Shown: positions 1 to 10,487, counted from the stretch's first letter. The stretch: DNA of 64,000 nt from Sporolactobacillus kofuensis (GCF_024125425.1 NZ_JAMXWN010000007.1:97498-161497), one strand, 5' to 3'. The notes: generated by a model not told the origin, from the sequence alone. Made by a program: numbers and translations.

Positions 1-1078
1 CCAGAAAGCTTTTGATCTTACCGGGGAGTGGCTTCCTTCTGAGACAATCGATGCAATTAAAAAATATGTGATCGCTATAAAAGGACCACTGACAACACCG
101 GTTGGTGGAGGAATTCGATCATTAAATGTTGCGCTGCGTCAACAGTTAGACTTATTTACCTGCTTACGTCCGGTTCGTTATTTCGAAGGCGTCCCTTCTC
201 CAGTGAAACATCCGGAATTAGTGGATATGGTCATTTTCCGAGAAAATACCGAAGATATCTACGCCGGCATCGAATTTGAATCCGGATCAGCAGAAGCAAA
301 GAAAGTCATCGATTTTCTACAGAATGAAATGAAAGTCAGAAAGATTCGCTTCCCAGAGACATCGGGAATCGGCGTCAAGCCTGTTTCAAAGGAAGGCACA
401 GAACGTTTGGTTCGTGCGGCTATCCAGTATGCGATTAATGAAGGTCGACAAAGTGTGACGCTTGTTCATAAAGGAAATATTATGAAGTTTACAGAAGGCG
501 CTTTTAAAAATTGGGGCTACGCATTGGCTGAAAGGGAATTTCCTGAACAAACCTTTTCATGGAAACAATATGATCAGATTACTGCAGAACAGGGAAAGGA
601 TGCTGCAGACAAGGCCCAACAGCAAGCGATCGCTGATGGTAAAGTATTAATTAAAGATGCGATTGCAGACAATTTCTTGCAACAGATTCTCACAAGGCCA
701 AATGAATATGATGTTGTGGCAACAATGAATCTTGATGGGGATTATATTTCAGATGCGCTCGCAGCGCAGGTCGGCGGGATCGGTATTGCTCCTGGTGCAA
801 ATATTAACTATGAAACAGGTATTGCGTTATTTGAAGCAACACACGGAACTGCCCCGAAATATGCAGGGCTAGATAAGGTTAACCCTTCATCAGTTATTCT
901 ATCCGGCGTGTTAATGTTCGAACACCTAAAGTGGTATGAACCGGCAAAACTAATCATTAATGCCATCGAAAAAACCATTTCAAGTAAAGTCGTTACCTAT
1001 GACTTCGCCAGACTTATGGAAGGCGCAACTGAAGTGAACTGTTCAGTTTTCGCTGATACATTGATCGAGAATATGTAA
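1..1078 (+). CDS. icd: NADP-dependent isocitrate dehydrogenase, 5'-truncated by the window edge
   Basis: Oxidatively decarboxylates isocitrate to 2-oxoglutarate with NADP+ in the cytosolic TCA cycle. The reading frame is open from base 2, and residues encoded before the first ATG ([19 protein letters not shown]) match the family, so the true start lies upstream of the window. Visible hallmarks are [21 protein letters not shown] (substrate loop), [14 protein letters not shown], and the C-terminal [14 protein letters not shown] nucleotide-binding segment. The gene ends in a strong terminator. In B. subtilis mdh follows icd; here the pst operon follows instead. Identification is secure; only the N-terminus is missing. 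Confidence 0.97.
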   Translation, partial: QKAFDLTGEWLPSETIDAIKKYVIAIKGPLTTPVGGGIRSLNVALRQQLDLFTCLRPVRYFEGVPSPVKHPELVDMVIFRENTEDIYAGIEFESGSAEAKKVIDFLQNEMKVRKIRFPETSGIGVKPVSKEGTERLVRAAIQYAINEGRQSVTLVHKGNIMKFTEGAFKNWGYALAEREFPEQTFSWKQYDQITAEQGKDAADKAQQQAIADGKVLIKDAIADNFLQQILTRPNEYDVVATMNLDGDYISDALAAQVGGIGIAPGANINYETGIALFEATHGTAPKYAGLDKVNPSSVILSGVLMFEHLKWYEPAKLIINAIEKTISSKVVTYDFARLMEGATEVNCSVFADTLIENM

Positions 1079-1126
1079 ATGTGATCAATTGTTCAAAATA
1101 AAGAGCACTTAATAAGACAGGAAAAA

Positions 1127-1161
1127 GGAGAGAAGGCTCAACGCCTTCTCTCCTTTTTTTT
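1127..1161 (+). terminator. Rho-independent terminator of icd
   Basis: An 11-bp perfect stem (GGAGAGAAGGC with GCCTTCTCTCC) and a 5-nt loop are followed directly by eight T residues. It lies 49 bp after the icd stop and insulates the pst promoter. Confidence 0.9.
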
Positions 1162-1247
1162 GCTACAAAGTTTGTTGATTTGATGCATGAACAGAGTGGG
1201 GCATGCAAACCCTATGTAGTAAATAAATCTTCTCGACAAAATCCGTC

Positions 1248-1301
1248 TTTACAAAACCTTTACAATTCGTTTATATCCATTTAAAAAACGAGCCTTATTA
1301 T
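1248..1301 (+). promoter_or_regulatory. PhoP-box array and -10 region of the pst operon
   Basis: Three TTTACA-like hexamers stand at exact 11-bp spacing: TTTACA at 1248, TTTACA at 1259 and TTTATA at 1270. A fourth degraded unit (TTAAAA) is at 1281. This matches the known PhoP binding mode, direct TT(A/T/C)ACA repeats on one face of the helix. A TATTAT -10 element at 1296 follows, with no good -35, as expected for a promoter that needs activation. Control by the adjacent phoPR pair is inferred. Confidence 0.8.
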
Positions 1302-1348
1302 TATAAGTGTAATAAGGTGACTCAACATTCTGAGGGGGAAATTTTCTT

Positions 1349-2275
1349 ATGAAAAAGAAAAACTTGCTTGCGATTGGTCTGGCTTTCGTACTTTCATTAA
1401 CACTCATTCTTAGTGGCTGTGGAAACGGAAACGGCTCAGCGGGCAGCAGTTCTTCTAAGTCAGATTCAAGTTCATCCGAAGCTTTATCCGGAAAAATCAC
1501 CATCGGTGGTTCAACTGCTTTGCAACCACTTGCAGCTCAAGCAGCAAAAGAATTCATGGAAAAGAATCCTAATGTTCAAATTGAGGTTCAAGGCGGCGGT
1601 AGTGGTACTGGATTAAGCGAAGCTCAAGCAGGAAATTTTGATATTGGTATGTCGGATGTCTTCGCTGAAAGCAAAACGAACATTGATGCAAAAGCACTGA
1701 AAGATTATCAAGTAGCAGTTGTCGGTATGACTGCAGCTGTCAATCCTAAGGCTGGCGTTAAGAACCTGTCGAAGAAAGACTTACAAGCAGTGTTCACGGG
1801 CAAAGTGAAGAACTGGAAAGAAGTTGGCGGTAAAAATCAGAAGATCACGCTTGTAAATCGTCCGGATGGTTCTGGTACACGCGCAACATTCGATCAATTT
1901 GCTCTTGACAATAAAACCCCGGCAGAAGGAATCACACAGGATTCAACCAATACAGTTAAGAAGATCATCGCGGAAACTCCGGGAGCTGTAGGGTATATGG
2001 CACTTTCCTACTTTACTGCTAACGACAAATCCGTTGTGAAACTCTCACTTGATGGCGTTGAAGCAACTGAGAAAACTGTTGCTACCGGTGAATTCCCTGT
2101 ATGGGCTTATGAACACATGTACACGAAGAGTAAACCTTCTAAGCTGGTTAAAGCATTCATCGACTTCATGATGAGTGATGCTGTACAAGGCAAAGATGTA
2201 CCGGCTCAAGGTTACCTTTCCGTGAAAGACATGAAAGTTCAACGCGATGCAACTGGAAAACAAACAGATAAATAA
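1349..2275 (+). CDS. pstS: Phosphate ABC transporter substrate-binding lipoprotein PstS
   Basis: Captures inorganic phosphate outside the membrane for the high-affinity Pst importer. The 308-aa product has a lipoprotein signal peptide with lipobox LSGC (Cys24), then a Ser/Gly-rich tether and a type-2 periplasmic-binding domain. Phosphate-contact motifs are visible: GGSTALQPLA near residue 53, GGGSGTGLSEAQ, and RPDGSGTRATF. The start follows a strong GAGGGGG ribosome binding site. It is first in pstSCAB and sits under the PhoP-box array. A long stem-loop separates it from pstC, which would favour higher PstS than permease levels. Confidence 0.95.
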   Translation: MKKKNLLAIGLAFVLSLTLILSGCGNGNGSAGSSSSKSDSSSSEALSGKITIGGSTALQPLAAQAAKEFMEKNPNVQIEVQGGGSGTGLSEAQAGNFDIGMSDVFAESKTNIDAKALKDYQVAVVGMTAAVNPKAGVKNLSKKDLQAVFTGKVKNWKEVGGKNQKITLVNRPDGSGTRATFDQFALDNKTPAEGITQDSTNTVKKIIAETPGAVGYMALSYFTANDKSVVKLSLDGVEATEKTVATGEFPVWAYEHMYTKSKPSKLVKAFIDFMMSDAVQGKDVPAQGYLSVKDMKVQRDATGKQTDK

Positions 2276-2314
2276 GTTGCCTATCAAATAGGCATTAAAT
2301 AAATAATGACAAAA

Positions 2315-2369
2315 GCCTAATGACGGTTTAGCGGGAAAAGTGTGAACGCCCGCTCACCGTCATATAGGC
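2315..2369 (+). promoter_or_regulatory. Intercistronic stem-loop between pstS and pstC
   Basis: GCCTAATGACGGT at 2315 pairs with ACCGTCATATAGGC ending at 2369 (13 bp with a one-base bulge). A second inner stem is GCGGG with CCCGC. No T-run follows, so it is not a classical terminator. It probably protects the 3' end of a processed pstS mRNA. A smaller hairpin (GCCTAT/ATAGGC, 2279-2293) lies just upstream. Confidence 0.6.
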
Positions 2370-2388
2370 ATGTAAATGAGGTGTGAGG

Positions 2389-3354
2389 ATGAAAATCAGC
2401 AAAATAGCCACCGCTGATCCGGCATCACGGTTAGACAACAATGCAAAGCTGATAAACGAGAAAGGTTTGCTTTGGCGATTGACGGATCGAGCAAGCGAGA
2501 CACGGGGAAAAATGTTCATTTACAGCAGCGCTTTGCTTATGATTGTGGCAGTCATTGCGATTACATTATTTTTGATGATCCAGGGTCTTCGTGCATTTGT
2601 TGTTGATCACCTAAACTTTTGGACGTTTATTACAGGAACACAATGGTATCCGGATCGCACAGTAAACCCCTCATACGGTGCGTTCCCATTTATCTTTGGT
2701 TCAATGGCAGTAACATTTTTAGCGGCTCTGATTGCGACTCCGATTGCAATCGGCACGGCAATCTTTATGGCCGAGTTGGCAAAAAAATGGGGAACGAAAG
2801 TCATGCAACCAGTGATTGAAATCCTTGTCGGCATACCCTCAGTGGTATATGGGCTAATTGGTTTGTCTATTATTGTTCCCTTTATGCGTCAACATTTTGG
2901 CGGTTCCGGGTTTAACTTACTTGCAGGTGCGATCGTTGTCGGCATTATGATTCTGCCAACAGTTGCAAGTATAGCCGCAGATAGTATTCGCGCAGTCCCA
3001 GACTCGTTACGACAAGCATCGTATGCCATTGGAGCAACCAAATGGCAAACAATATGGCGGGTGGTTATTCCAGCAGCCGGATCAAGTTTGGTCACAGCTA
3101 TTGTCCTTGGTATGTCTCGTGCTTTTGGTGAAGCACTTGCTGTACAGATGGTCATTGGTAATGTCACCAAATTACCAGGATCGATTTTTGATCCATCGGC
3201 GACGTTGACTACCATTATCACTTTGAGCATGGGCCACTCGACCATGGGCAGTGTGTTGAATGATGCACTATGGTCACTTGGATTTCTACTCTTATTGATT
3301 TCTTATGTGTTTATCGTTATTATTCGTTTCTTGTCAAGAAGGAGGAATGCATGA
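2389..3354 (+). CDS. pstC: Phosphate ABC transporter permease PstC
   Basis: One of two integral membrane subunits forming the phosphate channel of the Pst importer. The 321-aa product has a cytosolic N-terminus and six hydrophobic segments. The binding-protein-dependent transport loop is visible (SIRAVPDSLRQASYAIGATKWQTIWRVVIPAA), where PstB docks. I chose ATG 2389, preceded by GAGGTG, over an in-frame GTG at 2383 that lacks suitable spacing. Its stop overlaps the start of pstA. Confidence 0.93.
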   Translation: MKISKIATADPASRLDNNAKLINEKGLLWRLTDRASETRGKMFIYSSALLMIVAVIAITLFLMIQGLRAFVVDHLNFWTFITGTQWYPDRTVNPSYGAFPFIFGSMAVTFLAALIATPIAIGTAIFMAELAKKWGTKVMQPVIEILVGIPSVVYGLIGLSIIVPFMRQHFGGSGFNLLAGAIVVGIMILPTVASIAADSIRAVPDSLRQASYAIGATKWQTIWRVVIPAAGSSLVTAIVLGMSRAFGEALAVQMVIGNVTKLPGSIFDPSATLTTIITLSMGHSTMGSVLNDALWSLGFLLLLISYVFIVIIRFLSRRRNA

Positions 3355-4238
3355 TGAGCAGCAAAGTCACCAATCGGATTGCATTGTCGGTCATCATTTT
3401 ATGTGCTGCGGTCATGGCAGGTATACTCGTTTCGCTGTTAAGTTACATTCTATTTAAAGGTGTGACCAACATTTCATGGCAATTTCTGACGACATCAGCG
3501 AGTCCTTTTCTTGCAGGAGGCGGAATCAAAGACCAACTCTGGAACTCATTCTATGTTCTCATCATTACCATGATTCTTACCATTCCAATTGGTGTGAGTG
3601 GAGGCATTTATCTAGCTGAATATGCAAAGCCTGGACGATTAACATCTTTTATAAGAACCTGTGTCGAAGTCTTAGCTTCTCTCCCCTCAATTGTTGTCGG
3701 GATGTTCGGTATGCTTATTTTTGTTAATTATTTCGGCTTTAGATTTTCTGTAATCTCCGGAGCACTTGCCCTAACCGTATTCAACTTACCAGTCATTGTT
3801 CGTGTGACCGAGGATGGATTCCGAGCTTTATCGCTTCATCAGAAAGAAGGCGGTTTGGCTCTCGGTTTGACACACTGGCATACGATTAAGACGATTTTGC
3901 TTCCCGCTGCTTTTCCAAGCATATTAACGGGTATTATCTTATCAGCAGGCCGTGTCTTTGGTGAATCAGCCGCATTATTATTCACAGCAGGTCTTTCTAC
4001 ACCGGATCTGAATTTTAGTAATTGGAATCCGATTTCACCAAATTCTCCGCTTAACTTGTTTCGGTCTGCTGAAACACTTTCCGTTCATATTTGGGCGGTC
4101 AATACAGGGGGAATCATGCCGGATGTGTCAAGAATTGCCAATGGATCAGCCGCTGTTCTTGTCGTCTGCGTCTTGCTTTTCAACCTGTTTGCGCGTGCAT
4201 TAGGTAAGATGATTAACCAAAAGTTTTCTGGCAAGTAA
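3354..4238 (+). CDS. pstA: Phosphate ABC transporter permease PstA
   Basis: Second membrane subunit of the Pst importer, about 294 aa with six predicted transmembrane segments. The permease loop EDGFRALSLHQKEGGLALGLTHWHTIK is typical. Two adjacent ATG codons (3351 and 3354) overlap the pstC stop. The AAGGAGG ending at 3345 gives better spacing (8 nt) to 3354, and the protein start MSSKVTNR then aligns with family members. The overlap implies translational coupling with pstC. Confidence 0.93.
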   Translation: MSSKVTNRIALSVIILCAAVMAGILVSLLSYILFKGVTNISWQFLTTSASPFLAGGGIKDQLWNSFYVLIITMILTIPIGVSGGIYLAEYAKPGRLTSFIRTCVEVLASLPSIVVGMFGMLIFVNYFGFRFSVISGALALTVFNLPVIVRVTEDGFRALSLHQKEGGLALGLTHWHTIKTILLPAAFPSILTGIILSAGRVFGESAALLFTAGLSTPDLNFSNWNPISPNSPLNLFRSAETLSVHIWAVNTGGIMPDVSRIANGSAAVLVVCVLLFNLFARALGKMINQKFSGK

Positions 4239-4254
4239 ATGAGGAGGAATTAAA

Positions 4255-5067
4255 ATGATACAGATGGAAAAAAATATAGTTTCATTTAATAATACTGTTG
4301 ATGTTGAAGAAATGCCGGTTCAAATTAGCGTGGAAAATGTAAATATCTATTATGGAGAGAATCATGCGGTTAAAGATGTGAACCTTCCTATTCATGAAAA
4401 ATCGATTACAGCACTTATCGGTCCATCAGGCTGTGGAAAATCAACTTTTATTCGCACGATCAATCGGATGAATGACCTTATTCCGGGAGCGAGATGTGAA
4501 GGAAGTCTTCTCTATAAAGATGTTAATATTTTAAATCCTAAAGTGGATGTTGTTCAACTGCGCAAAGAAATCGGTATGGTTTTTCAACAACCGAACCCAT
4601 TTCCAAAATCGATCAGTGAAAATATTCAATTGCCTTTACGATTTGCAGGGGTGAGAAATAAAAAGACATTGAATCAAGTCACTGAAGACTGCTTAAAACA
4701 AGTTGGACTTTGGGATGAAGTAAAAGACCGACTGGATCGATCAGCACTGGGTTTATCCGGTGGACAACAACAGCGTCTTTGCATTGCTCGGGCGCTTGCT
4801 TTGAAACCAGATGTAATCTTGCTTGATGAACCAACTTCTGCACTCGATCCCGTATCGAGTGCAAAGATTGAAGAATTACTGCTTGAACTCAAGAACAGTT
4901 ATACGATTGTTATTGTCACGCACAATATGCAACAAGCTGCGCGTATTGCTGATTACACAGCATTTTTTTATCAAGGTGAACTAATTGAATTTGGTAAGAC
5001 GAAAACGTTGTTTACGAATCCGGAGAAGAAAAGTACAGCGGATTACATTTCCGGTCGGTTTGGATGA
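4255..5067 (+). CDS. pstB: Phosphate ABC transporter ATP-binding protein PstB
   Basis: Cytosolic ATPase that powers phosphate import. The 270-aa product shows Walker [11 protein letters not shown]-loop [15 protein letters not shown] signature LSGGQQQR and Walker [22 protein letters not shown] ribosome binding site precedes the ATG. There is only one pstB (B. subtilis has two) and no phoU follows; an intergenic repeat and then phoP come next. Repression signalling through PhoU, if present, must be encoded elsewhere. Confidence 0.95.
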   Translation: MIQMEKNIVSFNNTVDVEEMPVQISVENVNIYYGENHAVKDVNLPIHEKSITALIGPSGCGKSTFIRTINRMNDLIPGARCEGSLLYKDVNILNPKVDVVQLRKEIGMVFQQPNPFPKSISENIQLPLRFAGVRNKKTLNQVTEDCLKQVGLWDEVKDRLDRSALGLSGGQQQRLCIARALALKPDVILLDEPTSALDPVSSAKIEELLLELKNSYTIVIVTHNMQQAARIADYTAFFYQGELIEFGKTKTLFTNPEKKSTADYISGRFG

Positions 5068-5119
5068 TCAAGAACGTCTGTGTAAAAAGTTTCTCGGAGG
5101 GATTAGGTGCATCGTAAGG

Positions 5120-5222
5120 CGTAGTGCGAGACGCCTGCGGAAATTGCGAGCCAAGTGAGACCCCGAAGATCACACGTATGTATGAGGAGGCTCACGGATC
5201 GCCTGCGGCAAGCGAGCACTGA
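5120..5222 (+). repeat. Intergenic repeat, copy A
   Basis: A copy of the window's dispersed repeat. Landmarks are GCGAGACGCCTGCGG at 5126, GAGCCAAGTGAGACCCC at 5148, GGAGGCTCACGGATCGCC near 5187 and GGCAAGCGAGC ending at 5217. It lies between pstB and phoP, where no gene is seen from 5068 to 5331. The G+C-rich blocks can fold on themselves. Confidence 0.8.
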
Positions 5223-5331
5223 AAGCCTCACAATCAAGAAAAGCTTATCACATACTCAAAAACACGTATTGCTGTATCTTCAACCAAAAATTGTTATGAT
5301 AAGATATAGAGAAAAGCAGGGGGTGTGAGCC

Positions 5332-6027
5332 ATGGCAAAAAAAATACTGGTTGTGGATGATGAGCCATCTATTGTTACATTGCTCTCATTCAATTTAAAA
5401 AAAGCCGGTTATGATGTGCTCACGGCGACTAAGGGGACGGATGCTCTTCGGCTCGCCAAAGAATCGCGACCTGATTTGATGGTTCTTGATTTGATGTTGC
5501 CGGAAATGGATGGCATGGATGTTTGTAAACAACTGCGACAAGAACAATCCTTTATTCCCATTCTCATGTTGACTGCCAAAGATGATGAACTCGATAAAAT
5601 ACTCGGTCTCGAACTAGGCGCTGATGATTACATGACAAAGCCATTTAGTCCGCGAGAGGTAGTTGCTCGGGTGAAGGCGATCTTGCGAAGAACGGATTTG
5701 GGTAAACAAGAACAGCATGAGGTTTTGACGATTGGTGACCTGAAAGTCTATCCAAACAACTTCGAAGCGACTTTTAAAAATGAAGAAATGGTTTTGACGC
5801 CGAAAGAATTTGAACTCTTGGTTTATTTAATGAAGCACAAAGGCAGAGTCTTAACCAGAGAACAACTGTTAAATGCAGTATGGAATTATGATTTTGCCGG
5901 AGACACTCGAATTGTTGATGTTCATGTGAGCCATCTTCGTGACAAAATTGAAGATGTGACACGAAAACCTTTATACATTAAAACCGTCAGAGGGTTGGGC
6001 TATAAACTTGAAGAACCAAAGGCTTGA
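5332..6027 (+). CDS. phoP: Phosphate-regulon response regulator PhoP (OmpR family)
   Basis: DNA-binding response regulator, 231 aa. The receiver domain spans about residues 1-120 with acidic pocket VVDDE, phospho-acceptor Asp53 (VLDLMLPEMDG) and the conserved TKPF lysine. The C-terminal winged-helix domain (about 130-230) has TPKEFELLVYLMKHKGRVLTREQLL and the DTRIVDVHVSHLRDKIE recognition helix. The start is clear (GGGGGTGTG then ATG). It overlaps phoR by 20 bp. Position next to polA matches B. subtilis phoPR, and the PhoP-box array before pstS is its obvious nearby target. Confidence 0.93.
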   Translation: MAKKILVVDDEPSIVTLLSFNLKKAGYDVLTATKGTDALRLAKESRPDLMVLDLMLPEMDGMDVCKQLRQEQSFIPILMLTAKDDELDKILGLELGADDYMTKPFSPREVVARVKAILRRTDLGKQEQHEVLTIGDLKVYPNNFEATFKNEEMVLTPKEFELLVYLMKHKGRVLTREQLLNAVWNYDFAGDTRIVDVHVSHLRDKIEDVTRKPLYIKTVRGLGYKLEEPKA

Positions 6028-7720
6028 CAGAAAAATATGGATGCGCTGGGGATTTGTGATCGCCGGCTTATTCTTCGTGGTTTTTGTTTCAAACGAAGTA
6101 ATACAAATAGCCCTGCTTCATCAAGATCAGCAAATGATGGATGAACGTAAGAATTGGATTGAATCTTTTGTTGTTCGAGACGGACGATTACAGATTGATC
6201 GTGAAAATGCGGGACTGATTCATTTTTCAAAAAAAGGTGACGTAAAAGTCACGATCTATAATCGTGAACGACAACTTCTCTATGATTCAACGGGGATGCA
6301 AAATACGAAACTTCACCAATCCATTGGCATCCATCAGGTCAATGATCATCTGAGATACATAGCTCCACTACAAGCAGATCAAAAAACAGTCGGTTATGTG
6401 CAAATTGAGGGCAAAAAAACGGTCATTATCGGTCTAAGTCTTATCTATTTCTTTATTATCATTGGGGGGATCGCTCTCCTTCTTTATAGAGATTACTTGG
6501 TACGTTCCTATGCCAAACCGATTCGCTTTGCTTCACGCATGGCAGAAAATCTTCTTGAAGGTTCATATAACATGATTGCATCGGATCATGTCAAACGCGA
6601 AAGCGTGTTACGATTAAACTTAGCGATGAATCGCGTTTCAGATGCAATGCATGAACTCAGCCGTTCGTATCGGCGTCAACAGGATAGTATGTCCACACTT
6701 ATTGAAAATATTGGTAATGGCTTGATCTTTGTCGATGGCAGCGGGCGCATTAACTACGTAAACCAAACATTCAAAGATGATTTTCATACTCCTGCAGCGC
6801 ATTGGGAGTTGGCTGATTACCATGAGGTGATCCCGTACGAAAATGTGCGTCAAATGATCGATGAAGTCTTTGATTCGAAGAAAAAACTAGCTCAGCAGTT
6901 GCATCTCACGGTAGGTATTGAACGGAAACACTTTGATGTCTCTTGTGCGCCGATTATTAATAAGCATCATAGAGTCAGGGGCATTGTGGTTGTCTTTCAT
7001 GACATTACTGAAATAAAGAAGCTAGAGAACACGCGCAGAGACTTTGTCGCCAATGTATCTCATGAGCTGAAGACCCCAGTCACATCATTAATCGGTTTTA
7101 CAGAAACACTTCTTGATGGTGCTCGCGATGATAAAGATCTAGAAGAGCAGTTTCTCCAAATTATGCTTCATGAGGGCCAACGACTTCAGAGCTTGATCAC
7201 GGATTTACTCGAACTCTCAAAAATTGAGCGGGAACATTTTGAACTCCATTGGGTGCAAGTTTCATTGAGAGAGCTTCTCGACAATGTGTTGTTGATTTTC
7301 AAAGAAAAGGTCACGACGAAGAATATTAAAATCGTACGCAAAAATGGCAGTGATGGCATTGTATTGGGTGATGCATTTCGTATTCGACAGATTATGATTA
7401 ACTTGATTACGAATGCCATTGCCTATACACCTGAGAATGGAACAGTCACGCTTTCCATTCAAGAACATGAACAGGATGTTCAGCTCATCATTTCCGATAC
7501 GGGCATCGGTATTGAGGCCGAACAAATTCCACGGATTTTTGAACGCTTTTACCGTGTCGATAAAGCAAGAAGCCGAGATTCCGGTGGAACAGGGCTAGGA
7601 CTTGCCATTGTCAAGCATCTCGTAGAGGCACATGGAGGAACAATCCATGTGACCAGTACGCCAGGTAAGGGTTCTACCTTTACGATTACCTTTTTAAAAT
7701 CACCACCCATGATTGGATAA
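6008..7720 (+). CDS. phoR: Phosphate-regulon sensor histidine kinase PhoR
   Basis: Membrane kinase that phosphorylates PhoP, 570 aa. Order: transmembrane helix about 15-35, an extracytoplasmic domain to about 140, a second helix about 141-160 ([19 protein letters not shown]), HAMP-like linker, PAS domain about 225-335, HisKA with His352 in [12 protein letters not shown], and an ATPase domain with N-box [14 protein letters not shown] and DTGIGI plus GGTGLGLAI. The start is TTG 6008, inside the phoP coding region, with a weak GGGTTGGG site upstream. An in-frame ATG at 6041 would remove the N-terminal basic residues. Confidence 0.92.
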   Translation: MKNQRLDRKIWMRWGFVIAGLFFVVFVSNEVIQIALLHQDQQMMDERKNWIESFVVRDGRLQIDRENAGLIHFSKKGDVKVTIYNRERQLLYDSTGMQNTKLHQSIGIHQVNDHLRYIAPLQADQKTVGYVQIEGKKTVIIGLSLIYFFIIIGGIALLLYRDYLVRSYAKPIRFASRMAENLLEGSYNMIASDHVKRESVLRLNLAMNRVSDAMHELSRSYRRQQDSMSTLIENIGNGLIFVDGSGRINYVNQTFKDDFHTPAAHWELADYHEVIPYENVRQMIDEVFDSKKKLAQQLHLTVGIERKHFDVSCAPIINKHHRVRGIVVVFHDITEIKKLENTRRDFVANVSHELKTPVTSLIGFTETLLDGARDDKDLEEQFLQIMLHEGQRLQSLITDLLELSKIEREHFELHWVQVSLRELLDNVLLIFKEKVTTKNIKIVRKNGSDGIVLGDAFRIRQIMINLITNAIAYTPENGTVTLSIQEHEQDVQLIISDTGIGIEAEQIPRIFERFYRVDKARSRDSGGTGLGLAIVKHLVEAHGGTIHVTSTPGKGSTFTITFLKSPPMIG

Positions 7721-7722
7721 AT

Positions 7723-7768
7723 GACCTGTGTTGCTTTAGAATATAATCATAAGCAGCACAGGTTTTCG
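7723..7768 (+). terminator. Terminator-like hairpin after phoR
   Basis: ACCTGTGTTGCTT pairs with AAGCAGCACAGGT (13 bp with one G-U pair), followed by TTTTCG. The T-run is short, so termination may be partial. It separates phoPR from polA. Confidence 0.6.
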
Positions 7769-7790
7769 TTTGCATTTCAGGAGGAAAATG

Positions 7791-10421
7791 ATGAATAAAC
7801 TTGTATTAATTGATGGAAATAATGTTGTATATCGCGCCTTTTTTGCTCTACCACTACTTAGTAATAATCAGGGCATGTATACGAATGCGGTTTATGGTTT
7901 TGCGATGATGCTCATGAAAGTAATTGAGGAAGAGCAACCAACGCATCTTCTTGTTGCCTTTGATGCTGGCAAAACAACTTTTCGCCATGCAACATATAAG
8001 GACTATAAAGGCGGTCGTCAGAAAACACCGCCAGAACTTTCACAACAATTTCCGCTCGTTCATGAATTGCTTGATGCAATGGCGATACGAAGGTACGAAT
8101 TAGAGAATTATGAGGCGGACGATATTGTCGGCACCTTGGCACGGACGGCACATGAAGAAGGATTTGACGTCCGGATTGTCACAGGGGATAAGGATTATCT
8201 TCAACTTGTGGATGATGGAATCAAAGTATCGCTGATCAGAAAAGGGATCACCGACACTGTGAATTATGATGTGGACATGGTTCATGAACGCTACGGGATT
8301 AAACCCGAAGCCGTTATTGATCTAAAGGGCCTGATGGGTGACACTTCAGACAATATCCCTGGTGTTCCCGGTGTTGGCGAAAAGACAGCAACCAAACTTT
8401 TGAAGCAATTTGGAACGGTGGAAGGCGTCTATGAACATCTTGACGACGTCTCAGGAAAAAAATTGAAGGAAAAGTTGGAAGACAATAAAGCTCAAGCATT
8501 ATTAAGTAAACAAATTGCAACGATTGATAAGCATTCCCCACTCACATTGACCGTGGATGCATGTGCTTATGAAAACAAGGTGACGGATCGATTGCGGGCA
8601 TTGTTCCAAGAGCTTGGGTTTCAATCCTTGCTTGATAAGCTCGGTGATTCAGACGTGGAAGAACCTGCATCGGACCATACTGCCGTTTCGGTGGATGTCA
8701 TCAGTCATTTTGAAGCGGAACAGCTCGTATCCCCTAGTGCATTAATTGTTCAGATGCTCGATGAGAATTACCATTATGGAGATATTTTGGGGTTTGCCGT
8801 ATCCAATGCAGTCGGCACTTATTTTATTGAGACCGATCAAGCACTCCATGATAAAACTTTTTGTAACTGGCTAGAAGACCCGACAATGAAAAAAGTGCTC
8901 TTGGACAGTAAACAAGCTGAAGTAGCATTGAACTGGCGGGGGATCAAGTTACAAGGTGCCGCATTTGATGTTCGACTTGCTACCTATTTGATTGATACGG
9001 CGGAAGCAGGGCAAGATCTGGCATTTCTGGCAAGAAAGCGTGGGATCGCGACCATTGAAACGGATGATGCTTTTTATGGCAAAGGGGCAAAAAGGAAAAT
9101 CCCAGAAGGCGACGGTCAGGCGCAACATCTGGGCAACAAGGCTGCAGCCTTACTTCAATTAGAGCCTAAACTCATCGAAGAACTGATGAATAATGAACAA
9201 AAAGCGTTGCTGTTTGATTTAGAACTTCCGCTTGCCCGCGTGCTTGCTAAGATGGAATTCACCGGGATTAAGGCAAGCAGTGAGACGTTAAAGGCGATGG
9301 GCGATGAACTTGATCGCACACTGAACGTCATTGAACAGTCTATTTACGAAATGGCAGGCGTGACGTTCAATATTAATTCGCCAAAGCAATTGGGAGAGAT
9401 TCTTTTTGAAAAATTACAGCTTCCCCCAGTGAAAAAAACGAAGACAGGCTATTCAACAGCTGCCGATGTGCTTGAAAAATTGCGTGGACGGCATGAAATT
9501 ATTGGGAAAATTTTAGATTATCGCCAATTAGGAAAACTCAAGTCTACCTATGTAGAAGGCTTACTTAAAGTCATTCATCCGAAGACAGGCAGGGTACATA
9601 CCTGCTATAATCAGGCACTTACACAAACAGGTAGGCTGAGTTCAACCGATCCGAATCTGCAAAATATACCCATTCGTCTCGAAGAAGGACGAAAAATACG
9701 TAAAGCGTTCCTCCCGACTCATGAAGGTTGGCAAATATTTTCAGCCGACTATTCACAGATCGAGCTCCGTGTACTCGCGCATATTGCCGATGATGAAAAT
9801 TTGAAGGAAGCTTTTATTGAAGGTATGGATATTCATACCAAAACGGCGATGGATGTGTTTGGTGTGGACAAGGATGAAGTGACCGCACTCATGAGACGTC
9901 ATGCGAAAGCCGTTAACTTTGGGATTATTTATGGGATCAGTGATTATGGCCTCTCGCAGAATCTCGGAATCACGCGGAAGGAAGCCGCTCGATTCATTGA
10001 AAAATATTTGCAAACCTATCCGGGCGTTCAACGTTATATGGACGAAATTGTCAAAAAGGCGAGAACCGAAGGCTATGTGACCACACTCTTAAACCGCCGC
10101 CGTTACTTGCCGGATATTAATAGTCGAAATTTTAATAGCCGCAGTTTTGCAGAACGGACAGCAATGAATACCCCAATTCAGGGGAGCGCAGCAGATGTGA
10201 TCAAACAGGCAATGATTAATATGGATATGCGGCTAAAAGAAGAACAGTTGACCACAAGAATGTTGCTTCAAGTTCATGATGAATTGATCTTTGAAGTTCC
10301 GGAACAGGAGATTGAACGGATGCAACAGATTGTCCCGGATGTGATGGAACACGCGATTCAATTAAATGTTCCATTAAAAGTCGAATGTTCCTATGGCCCC
10401 ACTTGGTATGATGCAAAATGA
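7791..10421 (+). CDS. polA: DNA polymerase I
   Basis: Fills gaps, removes RNA primers and acts in excision repair; 876 aa. The 5' nuclease domain (about 1-290) begins LVLIDGNNVVYRAFFALP and contains ENYEADDIVGTLA and GVPGVGEKTATKLL. The middle 3'-5' exonuclease-like domain (about 300-470) lacks the catalytic acidic residues, as in other Bacillus-type PolA. The polymerase domain has motif A FSADYSQIELRVLAHI, motif B RRHAKAVNFGIIYG and motif C LQVHDELIFEVP. ATG 7791 was chosen over ATG 7788 because AGGAGG ends at 7784. A mutM-coaE pair follows. Confidence 0.97.
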   Translation: MNKLVLIDGNNVVYRAFFALPLLSNNQGMYTNAVYGFAMMLMKVIEEEQPTHLLVAFDAGKTTFRHATYKDYKGGRQKTPPELSQQFPLVHELLDAMAIRRYELENYEADDIVGTLARTAHEEGFDVRIVTGDKDYLQLVDDGIKVSLIRKGITDTVNYDVDMVHERYGIKPEAVIDLKGLMGDTSDNIPGVPGVGEKTATKLLKQFGTVEGVYEHLDDVSGKKLKEKLEDNKAQALLSKQIATIDKHSPLTLTVDACAYENKVTDRLRALFQELGFQSLLDKLGDSDVEEPASDHTAVSVDVISHFEAEQLVSPSALIVQMLDENYHYGDILGFAVSNAVGTYFIETDQALHDKTFCNWLEDPTMKKVLLDSKQAEVALNWRGIKLQGAAFDVRLATYLIDTAEAGQDLAFLARKRGIATIETDDAFYGKGAKRKIPEGDGQAQHLGNKAAALLQLEPKLIEELMNNEQKALLFDLELPLARVLAKMEFTGIKASSETLKAMGDELDRTLNVIEQSIYEMAGVTFNINSPKQLGEILFEKLQLPPVKKTKTGYSTAADVLEKLRGRHEIIGKILDYRQLGKLKSTYVEGLLKVIHPKTGRVHTCYNQALTQTGRLSSTDPNLQNIPIRLEEGRKIRKAFLPTHEGWQIFSADYSQIELRVLAHIADDENLKEAFIEGMDIHTKTAMDVFGVDKDEVTALMRRHAKAVNFGIIYGISDYGLSQNLGITRKEAARFIEKYLQTYPGVQRYMDEIVKKARTEGYVTTLLNRRRYLPDINSRNFNSRSFAERTAMNTPIQGSAADVIKQAMINMDMRLKEEQLTTRMLLQVHDELIFEVPEQEIERMQQIVPDVMEHAIQLNVPLKVECSYGPTWYDAK

Positions 10422-10487
10422 TCCGAAAGAACTAAGGGATTGCCGGGCGATTAGGTCGTGTATAGAGAGACATAAGGAGGGGACATC

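Noticed and set aside
2889..3245. 118-codon minus-strand frame inside pstC
   Set aside because: It lies fully opposite a well-supported permease gene and has no ribosome binding site or family likeness.
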